A stretch of 64,000 nt of DNA from Enterovibrio gelatinilyticus (GTDB taxonomy: Bacteria > Pseudomonadota > Gammaproteobacteria > Enterobacterales > Vibrionaceae). Below, in pieces: positions 1-8,692 of this stretch (positions are counted from its first letter, which is position 1; each line of letters begins with the position of its first letter). The notes beneath the pieces were generated by a model. The model was not told where the DNA came from. It did not search any database and was given only the letters and a program-made list of their open reading frames with translations. The position numbers and the translations under genes are program-made. The stretch is from assembly GCF_028683095.1 (NCBI RefSeq), contig NZ_JAJUBC010000003.1, positions 124,001 to 188,000 of the forward strand, read 5' to 3'.

Positions 1-545
1 GCAGAATGGAAAGACAGCGCTGCTAGTTCACTGCGTTTAAGCATACCTTCAAAGCAGAGTGTCCAAATAAGCAGATCACGAATGTCTTTCAATCGGTCGC
101 TATTTCCAAGTTGACGTTGCAGTGCATTGAGGTGAGAAAGGTGGAATGCATTTGCTTGAGCTGCATCATCCGCTTTTTCAGAGTAAAGGCGATTGAGTGT
201 AAAGCGAACTTCTCTATGTCGCGTTGGATCAGGCAGGCTATGTACGCGATGCAACAGTGAAATGGTAATGACATAGCGCTTAATGCTAGACGCCTTTCTT
301 GTTTTTGCTGAATGTTCAATGAAGCGCCTCACTGCTGTTACCGCCGCAGGCAATGGCGATACGTTGACTTCTTTGCAATAGGCTAAGAACGTTTGCCAAT
401 CATTTTGAAAACTCAGCAACGAATTATGGCTGTACTGACCCATAGTCAGCAATTTCCAACGTTCCAAATCAATATCACCTTGTTTGAAGGTGGATAAGCT
501 CTGCTTAATAGAGATTGGATCTGAAATTGGTTCTATTTTCTTCAT
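1..545 (-). CDS. Tyrosine recombinase (integrase), N-terminal part, cut by window edge
   Basis: Reading leftward from an ATG at 545, an open frame of 181 codons runs off the window start with no stop. The N-terminal ~120 residues look like the helical SAM-like core-binding domain of phage-integrase family recombinases. They are followed by a segment (LIWTLCFEGMLKRSELAALS) that matches the start of the catalytic domain, where an Arg followed by a Ser/Thr-Glu-Leu turn is the first catalytic Arg. Members of this family cut and rejoin DNA through a tyrosine near the C-terminus, which lies outside the window. Whether it is a mobile-element integrase or a resident Xer-like enzyme cannot be decided here. 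Confidence 0.75.
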   Translation of the reverse strand, partial: MKKIEPISDPISIKQSLSTFKQGDIDLERWKLLTMGQYSHNSLLSFQNDWQTFLAYCKEVNVSPLPAAVTAVRRFIEHSAKTRKASSIKRYVITISLLHRVHSLPDPTRHREVRFTLNRLYSEKADDAAQANAFHLSHLNALQRQLGNSDRLKDIRDLLIWTLCFEGMLKRSELAALSFHS

Positions 546-760
546 TTTAATGCACTATAACTTGTATGTGTTGTCCCTATTATTCCATTAATCGCATCCC
601 TAAATACAGCTTGTCATCACATAAATCATTCATCAGCCGTCTGATTTTCTAGCCAAACCAATCTATTAGATTTGGCAGTAACTGTTAACCTGGTCTAATT
701 TACATAATGAAACTCAAAAATATTACATTTGTTATTTTAATAATACGCAGGGGGTTGTTG

Positions 761-1114
761 GTGAGAAAGCGCCTATACCATCGTGGTTATAACGTCGAAT
801 TGAATGATGAAAAAAAGGAAGAGTACAGTGCTCGCATCGGCGGGAAACAAGTGCTCGGTACATTGTTGGGTGTAAAGCAATCGATCGATTGGTGGTGTGA
901 CACCAACATTCTTCGCATGCCAGATGAATTTGATAAACAGGATTTTGTTGATTCAACCGACAAGAAAATAGAAGAGTACAAAGGTATTCAGATCATGAAC
1001 GATTCTGACGATGATGATAAAGCGTGGTATATGATCATCAAAGGTAACCTTCTGAAAGGCTCGCTTCCTGCCCTCAAACAGTTTGTTGATAAAAAAGTCG
1101 TAACCAAATCTTAG
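761..1114 (+). CDS. DUF3319-like small protein, first tandem copy
   Basis: Protein of 117 residues with no signal peptide or membrane segment. It is clearly paralogous to the gene at 1254: both share a basic N-terminus followed by Tyr/Ser-His-Arg-Gly, a Leu-Gly-Val-x-Gln-x-Ile-Asp-Trp-Trp-Cys-Asp-Thr core, a Tyr-Lys-Gly-Ile-Gln-Ile-Met strand and a Leu-Leu-Lys-Gly-x-Leu-Pro segment. The GTG at 761 is preferred over an upstream ATG at 707 because AGGGGG lies just 6 bases upstream and because it aligns with the paralog's start. The sequence fits the small Vibrio family DUF3319 as I remember it; function unknown. Confidence 0.75.
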   Translation: MRKRLYHRGYNVELNDEKKEEYSARIGGKQVLGTLLGVKQSIDWWCDTNILRMPDEFDKQDFVDSTDKKIEEYKGIQIMNDSDDDDKAWYMIIKGNLLKGSLPALKQFVDKKVVTKS

Positions 1115-1253
1115 CCTGTTCATTACGAAAGCGTTATGGTTACGTTTGCCAGTAACTATTTTTTGATGTTATGGGCAATTAGAGTCGTCAAATTCATCTG
1201 TATTTATTAGAATCTTTGCCATCACAGCAAACGCTACTAGATACAGGAAGCGA

Positions 1254-1592
1254 ATGAAAAAGCGATACTCGCATCGTGGACATTCAATCGAATGTGCAGA
1301 CGATATCTACACATCCTTAGTTGGTGGGCGAACGGTTTCAGGCAGCATGCTTGGCGTTAGGCAGTGTATTGATTGGTGGTGTGATACGCGCATTTTTCGT
1401 TCACCCGCCGAGTTCGAACGTCAGTCCTTCAATACGACGCAATCTCGCGCCTCCGAGAATTACAAAGGCATCCAAATCATGAGCGACGAGAAGCAACCAG
1501 GGCTTTGGTATATCTTCGTTCGTGGTCAACTTCTCAAGGGACCTTTGCCAAAAATTAAGCAATACATTGATTATCATTCATTATCTCGTTGA
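1254..1592 (+). CDS. DUF3319-like small protein, second tandem copy
   Basis: Protein of 112 residues, paralogous to the gene ending at 1114 and sharing the IDWWCDT core near residue 40. AGGAAG sits 3 bases before the ATG. The 139-bp spacer between the copies suggests separate promoters rather than tight cotranscription. Divergence between the copies is large, so the duplication is probably old. Soluble and cytoplasmic by composition; function unknown. Confidence 0.75.
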   Translation: MKKRYSHRGHSIECADDIYTSLVGGRTVSGSMLGVRQCIDWWCDTRIFRSPAEFERQSFNTTQSRASENYKGIQIMSDEKQPGLWYIFVRGQLLKGPLPKIKQYIDYHSLSR

Positions 1593-1669
1593 TTGATAAA
1601 CGACATGCGTGTTCACGCCAACGACATTTGATACCATACGCATCATTGTGACGCGTCAAAGAGTGGATT

Positions 1670-1996
1670 ATGAAAAACGATAACAGCCGTTTGGTGTATT
1701 CAACAGAAACCGGACGAATTAAAGAAGAAGCAGCTGCGCCTCAACGCGAAAAGGGCGACGGTATTGTACGTATACAGCGTCAAACTAAAGGCCGAAAGGG
1801 CAAAGGCGTATGTCTGGTTACTGGATTAGATATGACAGACACCGAGCTGAAGCTGGTAGCGGCAGATCTAAAGAAAGTATGTGGCTGTGGTGGCTCAGTG
1901 AAAGATGGCGTTGTTGAAATCCAAGGTGATAAGCGCGATCAGATTAAAGCGTACCTTGAGAAGAAAGGTCATACCGTTAAGCTGGCAGGTGGCTAA
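1670..1996 (+). CDS. yciH: YciH, SUI1/eIF1-like translation factor
   Basis: The 108-residue protein has the bacterial SUI1 layout: a flexible N-terminus of ~40 residues, then a domain with VRIQRQTKGRKGKGVCLVTG, a Leu-Lys-x-x-Cys-Gly-Cys-Gly-Gly-Ser turn and a C-terminal Val-Glu-Ile-Gln-Gly-Asp-x-Arg-Asp strand. This is characteristic of YciH/eIF1 homologues. YciH is reported to bind the ribosome and affect initiation fidelity and stress translation. Length matches the family. It is monocistronic, ending in a bidirectional terminator shared with the convergent symporter gene. Confidence 0.9.
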   Translation: MKNDNSRLVYSTETGRIKEEAAAPQREKGDGIVRIQRQTKGRKGKGVCLVTGLDMTDTELKLVAADLKKVCGCGGSVKDGVVEIQGDKRDQIKAYLEKKGHTVKLAGG

Positions 1997-2035
1997 TTCG
2001 CTTCGTTTGGATTTTTCGATGTTCGAAACAGACAT

Positions 2036-2066
2036 AAAAAAAGAGATGCCATTTGGCATCTCTTTT
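2036..2066. terminator. Bidirectional terminator between yciH and symporter gene
   Basis: An A-run, the stem AAGAGATGCC / GGCATCTCTT with loop ATTT, and a T-run. It can serve yciH on the plus strand and the convergent symporter gene on the minus strand. Confidence 0.85.
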
Positions 2067-2103
2067 TCACTTAGACATCATACATTGATGACTCAATGAT
2101 AAA

Positions 2104-3615
2104 TTAACCGTTGTAGCGTGCAATCGCACCGCTATCCAAACGCGCAAGGTAGTCTTGCATGTCAACTTTGATTTCTGGAACCAAACGGTAAAGACCGATG
2201 ATGTTGATCAGTGCCATTGCGAAGATCATTGCATCAGAGAAGTCGATAACTGGACCGAGGTTCATAGAAGCACCGATAACCACAAAGCAGCAGAACATGA
2301 TTTTGAAAATCATTTCAGCACGCTTGCTTTCACCGAACAGATAAGTCCAAGCTTTCAAACCGTAGTAAGACCAAGAGATCATGGTTGAGAAAGCAAAGAG
2401 AACAACTGCAATTGCTAGGATAAGCGGGAACCAAGAGATAGCGCTACCAAATGCTGCAGAAGTCAGTTCAACACCCGTTAGTGTCTGACCTTCGTGTAAT
2501 TGACCTGTAATGATGATAACCAGTGCAGTCATCGTACAGATAACAACGGTATCGATGAATGGTTCAAGCAGAGATACGAAACCTTCAGACATGTGCTCTT
2601 TGGTTTTTACTGCTGCGTGAGCAATTGCCGCCGAACCAACACCTGCTTCATTCGAGAATGCCGCTCGTTTGAAACCTTGAATCATTGCGCCAATGATACC
2701 ACCGGCAACACCTTCACCTGTAAACGCACCGTTGAAGATAGCAGCAAATGCATCACCAACATGGTTCAGGTTCAGAAGGATGATGATCAAAGCAGCACCC
2801 ACATAGACAACCGCCATCAAAGGAACCACTTTTTCGGTTACTTTCGCGATTGACTTGATACCACCGATGATAACCACACCAACGATAACGGCCATGATCA
2901 AACCAAACAACCAGCCTTTATCAGCGAAGAAAGACATGTCGCCGCCAGTCACACCAACCACTTGCTTAAATGCTTGGTTTGCTTGGAACATGTTACCGCC
3001 ACCCAAAGCACCGCCGACAGCACATACTGAGAACAGAACAGCAAGTGTACGACCAAGCGCTGGGTTACCACGGTTGGTAAGTCCTTTGCTTAGGTAGTAC
3101 ATCGGGCCACCTGACACAGAGCCATCTGGGTGAGTTGTACGATATTTTACACCGAGAGCACACTCTACAAACTTGGTTGACATACCAAGCAAGCCAGCAA
3201 GGATCATCCAGAATGTTGCGCCTGCACCACCGATAGAGATAGCAACAGCAACACCTGCGATATTACCAAGACCAACGGTACCGGAAAGAGCGGTGGCAAG
3301 AGCCTGAAAGTGGGATACTTCACCGGGTTCGTTAGGGTCTGTGTAATCACCTTTTACAAGGCGAATGGCGTGTGCAAAGCCACGAAAGTTGATAAAGCCG
3401 AGGTAGAGGGTGAAGATGATTGCAGCGACAACAAGCCAAAGAACGATCCAAGGTGCTTGAGTATCAGTGAATGGGAGGGGGATGGTTGAGAAAATCATAC
3501 CCACGAATGGGTTTACAATTGGTGCTACGATTTCGTTGATTGCGTCGTCGATCCCTGCCGCAGAGGCTGAGCTCGCAAACAACGAAAGTCCAGCCGTCGT
3601 CATTATACGTTTCAT
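2104..3615 (-). CDS. Sodium:alanine/glycine symporter, AGCS family
   Basis: Protein of 503 residues with a signal-like hydrophobic N-terminus and about ten further membrane segments. Motifs of the AGCS family are visible: [15 protein letters not shown] around residue 115, [13 protein letters not shown] near 150, GGPMYYL near 170, and the [15 protein letters not shown] motif near 320. Members import alanine or glycine across the inner membrane with Na+. AAGGACTCGG precedes the ATG. The gene is monocistronic with a long AT-rich upstream region. Some Vibrio homologues are controlled by glycine riboswitches; I could not find a convincing one here. Confidence 0.9.
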   Translation of the reverse strand: MKRIMTTAGLSLFASSASAAGIDDAINEIVAPIVNPFVGMIFSTIPLPFTDTQAPWIVLWLVVAAIIFTLYLGFINFRGFAHAIRLVKGDYTDPNEPGEVSHFQALATALSGTVGLGNIAGVAVAISIGGAGATFWMILAGLLGMSTKFVECALGVKYRTTHPDGSVSGGPMYYLSKGLTNRGNPALGRTLAVLFSVCAVGGALGGGNMFQANQAFKQVVGVTGGDMSFFADKGWLFGLIMAVIVGVVIIGGIKSIAKVTEKVVPLMAVVYVGAALIIILLNLNHVGDAFAAIFNGAFTGEGVAGGIIGAMIQGFKRAAFSNEAGVGSAAIAHAAVKTKEHMSEGFVSLLEPFIDTVVICTMTALVIIITGQLHEGQTLTGVELTSAAFGSAISWFPLILAIAVVLFAFSTMISWSYYGLKAWTYLFGESKRAEMIFKIMFCCFVVIGASMNLGPVIDFSDAMIFAMALINIIGLYRLVPEIKVDMQDYLARLDSGAIARYNG

Positions 3616-4293
3616 TACCGAGTCCTTTTCTTATTTTATATTGCTATCTGGTTTTATCCGCCAGCAAGTGTGTTGCATACTTGTTAAAAAGTAATACGGT
3701 GCGGATTATTTCACGTATAAACATATTTGCAATATATTTTGATTCTCGATTTTTGGCTTTTTCCCAAGCCTATATAGCGCTCACACTTTTCTACTTTCCA
3801 ATTAATGATTTAATTATTAACGCGAATTTTGTTTGTGTGCACGGTATTGGGCAGAATATGCACCAACATGTACTCGTTAACATATTTTATATTTCCCACG
3901 TTCTCTCTATAGCCCGTCATTACTGGCCTTCGGGCTTGAATGTCAAGATGTGTAAAGTTTTGCGGGGTTAGTTAGACTTTATGCCTGAAATTAAAAGGGA
4001 ATTTTTTATCACCAAAATTGTGCAGCCTGTATTATAAAAGAGACACTATATAAATAATGTAAAATTAGCACTGAAACTAGAAAAGTATTAATGACAGATT
4101 AGTTTAGTTATTCCAATTAATGAGACAGGCGAAGTGGTCCGATCTTTGTTAATTGCATATAAACTGATGTGCGTATTTTTATATTTTAAACTTCGGGTTT
4201 TGCTGTTGTATAAGCATTCACTTGTCTCAGGATATAAATCCAGTTTCTTTATGGTTTCAAGCATAATTAGTCGATAGGTAGTGTGTTCAGATC
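3616..4293. other. 678-bp AT-rich intergenic region between divergent genes
   Basis: No gene with a credible ribosome-binding site or codon pattern was seen. It separates the divergent symporter and membrane-anchored protein genes and must hold both promoters. One short hairpin (AGCCCG ... CGGGCT, near 3909-3934) is visible. Longer open frames crossing it read as low-complexity AT-rich translation and are not credible genes. Confidence 0.5.
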
Positions 4294-4818
4294 ATGGCTT
4301 TACGAGACAAATTCAACTCTGGGTCGCTGATATCCATGATGGCAATCGCTATTGCATGTGTTGTGGTTGCGCTCTCAGTTCGTCATCACACGCTATCTAA
4401 TGAATCTGATCTGTATAGCTATCTTCAAGCGTTGCCATCTGTAGCCTTGGAGATGGTCAAAGCGCAGAACTCATTGGAAGCGTCGGATGGACAAGTCCTC
4501 ATCGCTAGCCAAATTAAGTTGTTACAAACGTCATTTGGTAAGCTGTTAGCGAATCAATCTTCGGGCTTTAACCAACAAAGATTAGCGATGAAGATTGAGA
4601 TTTTAAGAAGTTCTCAACTTGAAGGTGGTGTTCGAGAGGTTCATCGTTTTGGTGTTTTCAATTGTGAGCCGAATGAACAATTGAGCGCCCAAGTCGCCAC
4701 ATTGCGTACTTCAACCCCAGAAAGACTGGAATTTTATCCTCAGTATCAAGCGACGTTGTGCTATCTAGATCGCGATGGCACCATTTTTCGCTCAAGTAAA
4801 TCATCACTCGACAAGTGA
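4294..4818 (+). CDS. Membrane-anchored periplasmic protein of unknown function
   Basis: Protein of 174 residues. Residues 11-29 form one hydrophobic segment (SLISMMAIAIACVVVALSV), so the remaining ~145 residues probably face the periplasm. The soluble part has two cysteines (in FNCEPNE and ATLCYLD) that could form a disulfide. The topology resembles small type-II membrane proteins, but no family is recognised. It stands alone with a long AT-rich leader and converges on the PLP enzyme gene across a tandem repeat. Confidence 0.6.
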   Translation: MALRDKFNSGSLISMMAIAIACVVVALSVRHHTLSNESDLYSYLQALPSVALEMVKAQNSLEASDGQVLIASQIKLLQTSFGKLLANQSSGFNQQRLAMKIEILRSSQLEGGVREVHRFGVFNCEPNEQLSAQVATLRTSTPERLEFYPQYQATLCYLDRDGTIFRSSKSSLDK

Positions 4819-4852
4819 TGATTTACTTGATGTTTCTGCTTGGCTCTCGCTG

Positions 4853-4884
4853 TTCTTAGCTTCTTAGCTTCTTAGCTTCTTAGC
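4853..4884. repeat. Perfect 4x octanucleotide tandem repeat (TTCTTAGC)
   Basis: Four uninterrupted copies of TTCTTAGC lie between two convergent genes. The last copy directly abuts the stop codon of the minus-strand PLP enzyme gene. Repeats of this kind change copy number by slippage. Being outside the reading frames, changes would alter the 3' ends of the transcripts rather than the proteins. Confidence 0.9.
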
Positions 4885-6696
4885 TTACTGCATCAACGTG
4901 CGATATGAAGGAAGATCCTCGACAAATTGCTGTTGCACATCCAGATAGGTTTTCCTGTATATGTCATCGATTTCTTCAGGAGATGGAAACTGAGAAGAAA
5001 AGTCATGGTGTTTTAGGTCGATGGTTATTTCTGCTGTCCGCTGCATGTGAGCAATAAACATACGTGGGTCTTCTAATCCAACCGCAATACGCAAAGTAGT
5101 CGGCTTTATCCCCGCACGGTTTAGTGCGTCTTTTGATAGTTCAGAATGCGTCGTCATAGCAGGACACAATGCCACGGTATTGGTTTGCCCCAAACTCACT
5201 TGCATTCCAATAGCGGGCTCGAGCATGTCGAAGAACTGCTTAAATACATCCGGATCAATCGGCGTGCGGTTTGTCGACCCTTCCATATCAATGGTGAACA
5301 AAGCCGCAGGCAGACCAAGTCGCATATTGTTCTTCATCAATGCGTAATTTGGGCTAGTTGGAAGTGCTGGACATGACACATTGATATCAGGATGTAAGTT
5401 AAGAATACGCGCCAATGCGAGAGTGTTGATCGTTTTTTGCATCACGCGTAATTCGTATGTCTTCATGCCGTTGAGTACTTCAAAAGCTTTATCGGCATCT
5501 AGAAATGCGCCTTTGATGTAATACACATTCCAGAATAGCGTTTCATCCCAATTAACGGTGCGCGCATTACCATTGGGAGAGATTGTAGTTACCGCGTCAC
5601 CTTTTGGCATAAACATGTCTTCGTTGCGACCGATAACAACCCCCGCCGTTGTAGTGCCAGAGCCCGCGAGTTCTTTGGTGTAAGAGTGAATCACAAAGTC
5701 AGGGCGTTCCATGGGATCTGTTCTTTTTAGTACTGGGTGTAAGAAAGGGGTGCCAACCGTGGTATCTGCGATGAGTGTCCAATCTCGTTCATGGGTTGCT
5801 CGGCTAATGCCAGCAACGTCTAACACGAAACCGTGCGGGTTACAGGGGCTTTCTAGGTAGACATAGATTTTTCTTCCCGCTTTAATGCGGTCTGCATATG
5901 TATTGGCGGCGGCATCCATCGCTTTTGCAAAATCCTCCGCTTCATAGCCATCGACCCATTCCACAGCAATATCCAAGTTTGAGGATTTACGATACCAATC
6001 TTGGAGCAGTTGATAAGATCCGCCATAGATATTACGTGATGCCAACACAATGTCTTCGCGTCCCAGCAAGTGACTCAGTAACCCATCAATTGCGGCCATG
6101 CCTGAATTGAAGTTCCACGCCAAATACTGATCTGCCATGTCGCCCGCTTCAATATCCACGATATGGTTTGCCAAACTGATTGACGTGGGGTTTAGCAAGC
6201 GCGAGTAAATATCATGCAAAGGTTCGCGTCCATTGAAGGCATCTTCCACCCATTCGGTACAAGCGAAGAGATAAGTTGCAGTTCTCGTTATTACTGGGCT
6301 TGCTGAGAAAATGGCAGCGACATTGTCGAAGATGGGGTAAGCGCCTTTGGAGGCAAAGTGCCCGTTCTTTGTCGCGATGGTTTTATAGGTCGCGCGCATT
6401 GGATTTTGAAGGTTATCGAGGATCTTCGCTAATTGGAAAGACAAAAAGCGTTTTGCATTGAACCAAGCGATGCGGTCGTTTTTATCAAGGTCAGATAAAC
6501 CATCCAAGGTGATCGCCCATAAATCGTGTGTGTGATGGTTAGCGGTATATAGTGTTGTCGCCAGTGCGATAAGTGACTGCCCAAACTCAGAGTGTGTATC
6601 AATCCCAAAATGTTCAGCTTGTTCGGTCGCCAACGAAACTGCATCTTCATGGCGTGTTGTTTTACGAAGCGGACTCAATTGTGTGGCTTTGTTCAT
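4885..6696 (-). CDS. PLP-dependent Cys/Met-metabolism family enzyme with N-terminal extension
   Basis: Protein of 603 residues. The C-terminal ~440 residues match the Cys/Met metabolism PLP family (cystathionine gamma-synthase, beta-lyase, methionine gamma-lyase). Visible motifs are a YSRLLNPTS segment, FNSGMAAIDGLLSHLL (PLP phosphate site), YLESPCNPHG, ADTTVGTPF, and SYTKELAGSG near residue 340, whose Lys should bind PLP. Typical members have ~390-430 residues, so ~150 N-terminal residues are extra and of unknown role. A divergent Lrp-type regulator suggests amino-acid-responsive control. The exact substrate cannot be read from the sequence. Confidence 0.8.
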   Translation of the reverse strand: MNKATQLSPLRKTTRHEDAVSLATEQAEHFGIDTHSEFGQSLIALATTLYTANHHTHDLWAITLDGLSDLDKNDRIAWFNAKRFLSFQLAKILDNLQNPMRATYKTIATKNGHFASKGAYPIFDNVAAIFSASPVITRTATYLFACTEWVEDAFNGREPLHDIYSRLLNPTSISLANHIVDIEAGDMADQYLAWNFNSGMAAIDGLLSHLLGREDIVLASRNIYGGSYQLLQDWYRKSSNLDIAVEWVDGYEAEDFAKAMDAAANTYADRIKAGRKIYVYLESPCNPHGFVLDVAGISRATHERDWTLIADTTVGTPFLHPVLKRTDPMERPDFVIHSYTKELAGSGTTTAGVVIGRNEDMFMPKGDAVTTISPNGNARTVNWDETLFWNVYYIKGAFLDADKAFEVLNGMKTYELRVMQKTINTLALARILNLHPDINVSCPALPTSPNYALMKNNMRLGLPAALFTIDMEGSTNRTPIDPDVFKQFFDMLEPAIGMQVSLGQTNTVALCPAMTTHSELSKDALNRAGIKPTTLRIAVGLEDPRMFIAHMQRTAEITIDLKHHDFSSQFPSPEEIDDIYRKTYLDVQQQFVEDLPSYRTLMQ

Positions 6697-6892
6697 GGCA
6701 AATTCCCTTAACGTTAAAGCAATACTTAATGGATTACTTTGAAGTTAGCAAAGGGAAAGGGGCACAAACTTGCTAAATCTGCTTTATATACAGCCATTAT
6801 TGACAGATATTGCCAATATCAAAACAATCCACGCTATTTCCACTACTTTTATAGAAAGGACCCTGAACAGCTCGACCGATAAAAGGCATGAT

Positions 6893-7366
6893 ATGGCACA
6901 TCACCAAAACGCACTCGACAACATCGATAAGAAGATCCTCGATGAACTGCAAATTGAAGGGAGGTTAACCAACCAAGAGTTGTCTGACCGCATTTCACTC
7001 TCTCCATCGCCTTGTTTACGTCGCGTTCGCGCATTGGAAAAAAAAGGGATCATCACGGGATATCACGCGCATGTAGATCAAGACATGTGTGGCCTCGCCA
7101 TTAATGTGTTTGTGTCTGTGAAGCTTGAAAAGCCGACCGAAGAGAACATGCGACAGTTTGAATCTTTGATCAATCATATGGATGAGGTGTTGGAGTGTTA
7201 CCTTATGACGGGCACCCATGATTATTTGCTGCACGTGGTCAGCGAGTCACTCAAAACCTATGAGCGATTTATACGACGAGAGTTAACGCCTTTACCGAAC
7301 ATTGCAGCTATTGAGTCCAGTTTTGCATTTGGGCAAGTGAAGAAACGATCCCGTCTGCCACTGTAA
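6893..7366 (+). CDS. Lrp/AsnC-family transcriptional regulator
   Basis: Protein of 157 residues with an N-terminal winged helix-turn-helix (LDNIDKKILDELQIEGRLTN, then LSDRISLSPSPCLRRVRALE) and a C-terminal RAM ligand domain (GLAINVFVSVKLE ... YLMTGTHDYLLHV). Lrp-type proteins sense amino acids and bind DNA as multimers. The ATG at 6893 is chosen because AAAAGG lies 6 bases upstream and the protein then has family length; a frame extending back to 6770 adds an unrelated leader. It is divergent from the PLP enzyme gene, its likely target, across ~200 bp. Confidence 0.9.
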   Translation: MAHHQNALDNIDKKILDELQIEGRLTNQELSDRISLSPSPCLRRVRALEKKGIITGYHAHVDQDMCGLAINVFVSVKLEKPTEENMRQFESLINHMDEVLECYLMTGTHDYLLHVVSESLKTYERFIRRELTPLPNIAAIESSFAFGQVKKRSRLPL

Positions 7367-7533
7367 GGCACGCCTTATGATGCGGGATATATTGATGTGA
7401 TATATAGATGCTGTCCCACATAGGCGCATGTGGCGAGAATATTGAATCGCTGATAGAGTCTAGTGCGACAAATGACGCTTTACAATACGACAAATGGCGC
7501 TCATAATTTAACCATTGGTATGTGGAGGTGTGT

Positions 7534-7956
7534 ATGTATGCAGAACAGCTAGTTTCGCTTGGCCTAGTAAAAAAAGGGCAAGTGATAAACCAAGATACCG
7601 AGTTAGATATCATCCGACACGGTTTGTCAGTGAAGCATGCGCGCAAAGTGATGAAAGACATGGCCATGAGCAGTGGCGAGTGGGTGGGGCTGATTGGTTT
7701 AAGTCCTCGCAGTTTGCAGCGTAAAAGTGATACTGACTTACTCACGCCCTCTCAATCAGAGAAAACCTTAGCAATCCGTCGTGTAGTAGACTTGGCCGTC
7801 GATTATTATGGGAGCCGTCCTGTGGCATTAGATTGGCTGAAAACACCCCAAGTGGCGTTTGGTGGGAAAGCCGCCGTTGATTACCTGGATACCAACACCG
7901 GCATTCAATATGTTGAAACCATTTTGAACCGTCTCATGCATGGCATGACCGCATAA
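7534..7956 (+). CDS. Xre/MbcA/ParS-type antitoxin of RES-Xre module
   Basis: Protein of about 140 residues. An N-terminal helical region (DIIRHGLSVKHARKVMKDMA; GLSPRSLQRKSD) resembles the Xre-like DNA-binding part. The C-terminus carries the DUF2384 toxin-binding domain (VVDLAVDYYGSRPVALDWLKTPQ, FGGKAAVDYL). Such antitoxins neutralise RES toxins and repress their own operon. The ATG at 7534 has GGAGG 5 bases upstream. The stop codon overlaps the toxin start as TAATG. Confidence 0.9.
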   Translation: MYAEQLVSLGLVKKGQVINQDTELDIIRHGLSVKHARKVMKDMAMSSGEWVGLIGLSPRSLQRKSDTDLLTPSQSEKTLAIRRVVDLAVDYYGSRPVALDWLKTPQVAFGGKAAVDYLDTNTGIQYVETILNRLMHGMTA

Positions 7957-8417
7957 TGGAAGTGTTCCGCCTTTCCGTAAAACGCTATGCAGATTTGACA
8001 GGCACAGGTGGCATGTTTGGTTCGGGTCGTTGGCACCAGAAAGGGCAGCCGATTGTCTATACCGCGGGCTCTCGTTCACTATCAGCACTTGAACGTTTTG
8101 TGCATGAAAGCCCAGTGCAAATGCCACAGCTGGTCATGATGACCATCTACATTCCTGATGATATAGCGTTGGTACGTGTTAGCGAGAAAGAGCTTCCAGT
8201 GGGCTGGGATGCAGTGCCTGACGCAGATGTTTCGCGACGTTACGGTACCGAATGGTTACAAGGCATGAGTACGCCAGTGCTCCAGCTTCCTTCCGCTATT
8301 ATTGCTAGTGAATACAACTTCCTCATCAACCCCATGCACCCTGAAAGCCGTACTATCAAAATTATCGATGAGCGTGATTTTTATTACGACAGTCGCTTAA
8401 AACGAATGATGCGTTAA
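7956..8417 (+). CDS. RES-domain NAD+-consuming toxin
   Basis: Protein of 153 residues matching the RES domain. Arg25 is in GSGRWHQKG, Tyr35 in PIVYTAGSR, Glu46 in LSALERFVH and Ser113 in LPSAII, followed by NFLINPMHP. These are the conserved Arg, Tyr/Glu and Ser of the family. RES toxins degrade or phosphorolyse NAD+, halting growth when the antitoxin is lost. It is translationally coupled to the antitoxin. All key residues are intact, so the module looks active. Typical of chromosomal accessory regions. Confidence 0.9.
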   Translation: MEVFRLSVKRYADLTGTGGMFGSGRWHQKGQPIVYTAGSRSLSALERFVHESPVQMPQLVMMTIYIPDDIALVRVSEKELPVGWDAVPDADVSRRYGTEWLQGMSTPVLQLPSAIIASEYNFLINPMHPESRTIKIIDERDFYYDSRLKRMMR

Positions 8418-8538
8418 CGTTAATTTATTTAAACCCTATACGGCGTTCATCTCCACTCTCTGCCTTCTAATCTCTTCCGGTATGTCACGGTTTGTCGTGA
8501 AAACACCTCATTGCTTTCAGAATGACGTGCTCATTTTG

Positions 8539-8577
8539 TGATACATAGTGTGCCAGTTATTGATACACATTGTTTCT
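8539..8577 (+). promoter_or_regulatory. Paired 17-bp palindromic operators, likely activator binding sites
   Basis: Two sites of form TGANACA-N3-TGTNTCA: TGATACA-TAG-TGTGCCA (8539-8555) and TGATACA-CAT-TGTTTCT (8561-8577). Their centres are 22 bp apart, two helical turns. They lie about 75-97 bp upstream of the -24 element. The same motif occurs upstream of the two other sigma-54 promoters in this block, which makes the AcoR-like activator at 11810-13753 the natural binding protein. Confidence 0.7.
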
Positions 8578-8642
8578 TGCGAATATTTTAATACTTAATA
8601 TTTATACATTAAATAACAATAGATTAAGCCTTTAATGGCCTT

Positions 8643-8658
8643 TGGCGCACTTATTGCA
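8643..8658 (+). promoter_or_regulatory. Sigma-54 (-24/-12) promoter of quinoprotein operon
   Basis: TGGCGCACTTATTGCA matches the consensus TGGC-N7-TTGCA exactly, with GG at 8644 and GC at 8656. The start codon follows at 8693, with GGAGG at 8681. Confidence 0.85.
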
Positions 8659-8692
8659 ATTAGTTAATTGACTATGCAATGGAGGCAGAAAC

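Noticed and set aside
3540-3971. Plus-strand open frame of 143 codons
   Set aside because: It overlaps the symporter gene antisense, has no ribosome-binding site and runs through AT-rich intergenic DNA.
3616-4293. Glycine riboswitch upstream of the AGCS symporter, as in some Vibrio genes
   Set aside because: A CCGAAGG-like stretch occurs near 3930 on the minus strand, but the paired aptamer core motifs and tandem arrangement could not be found.
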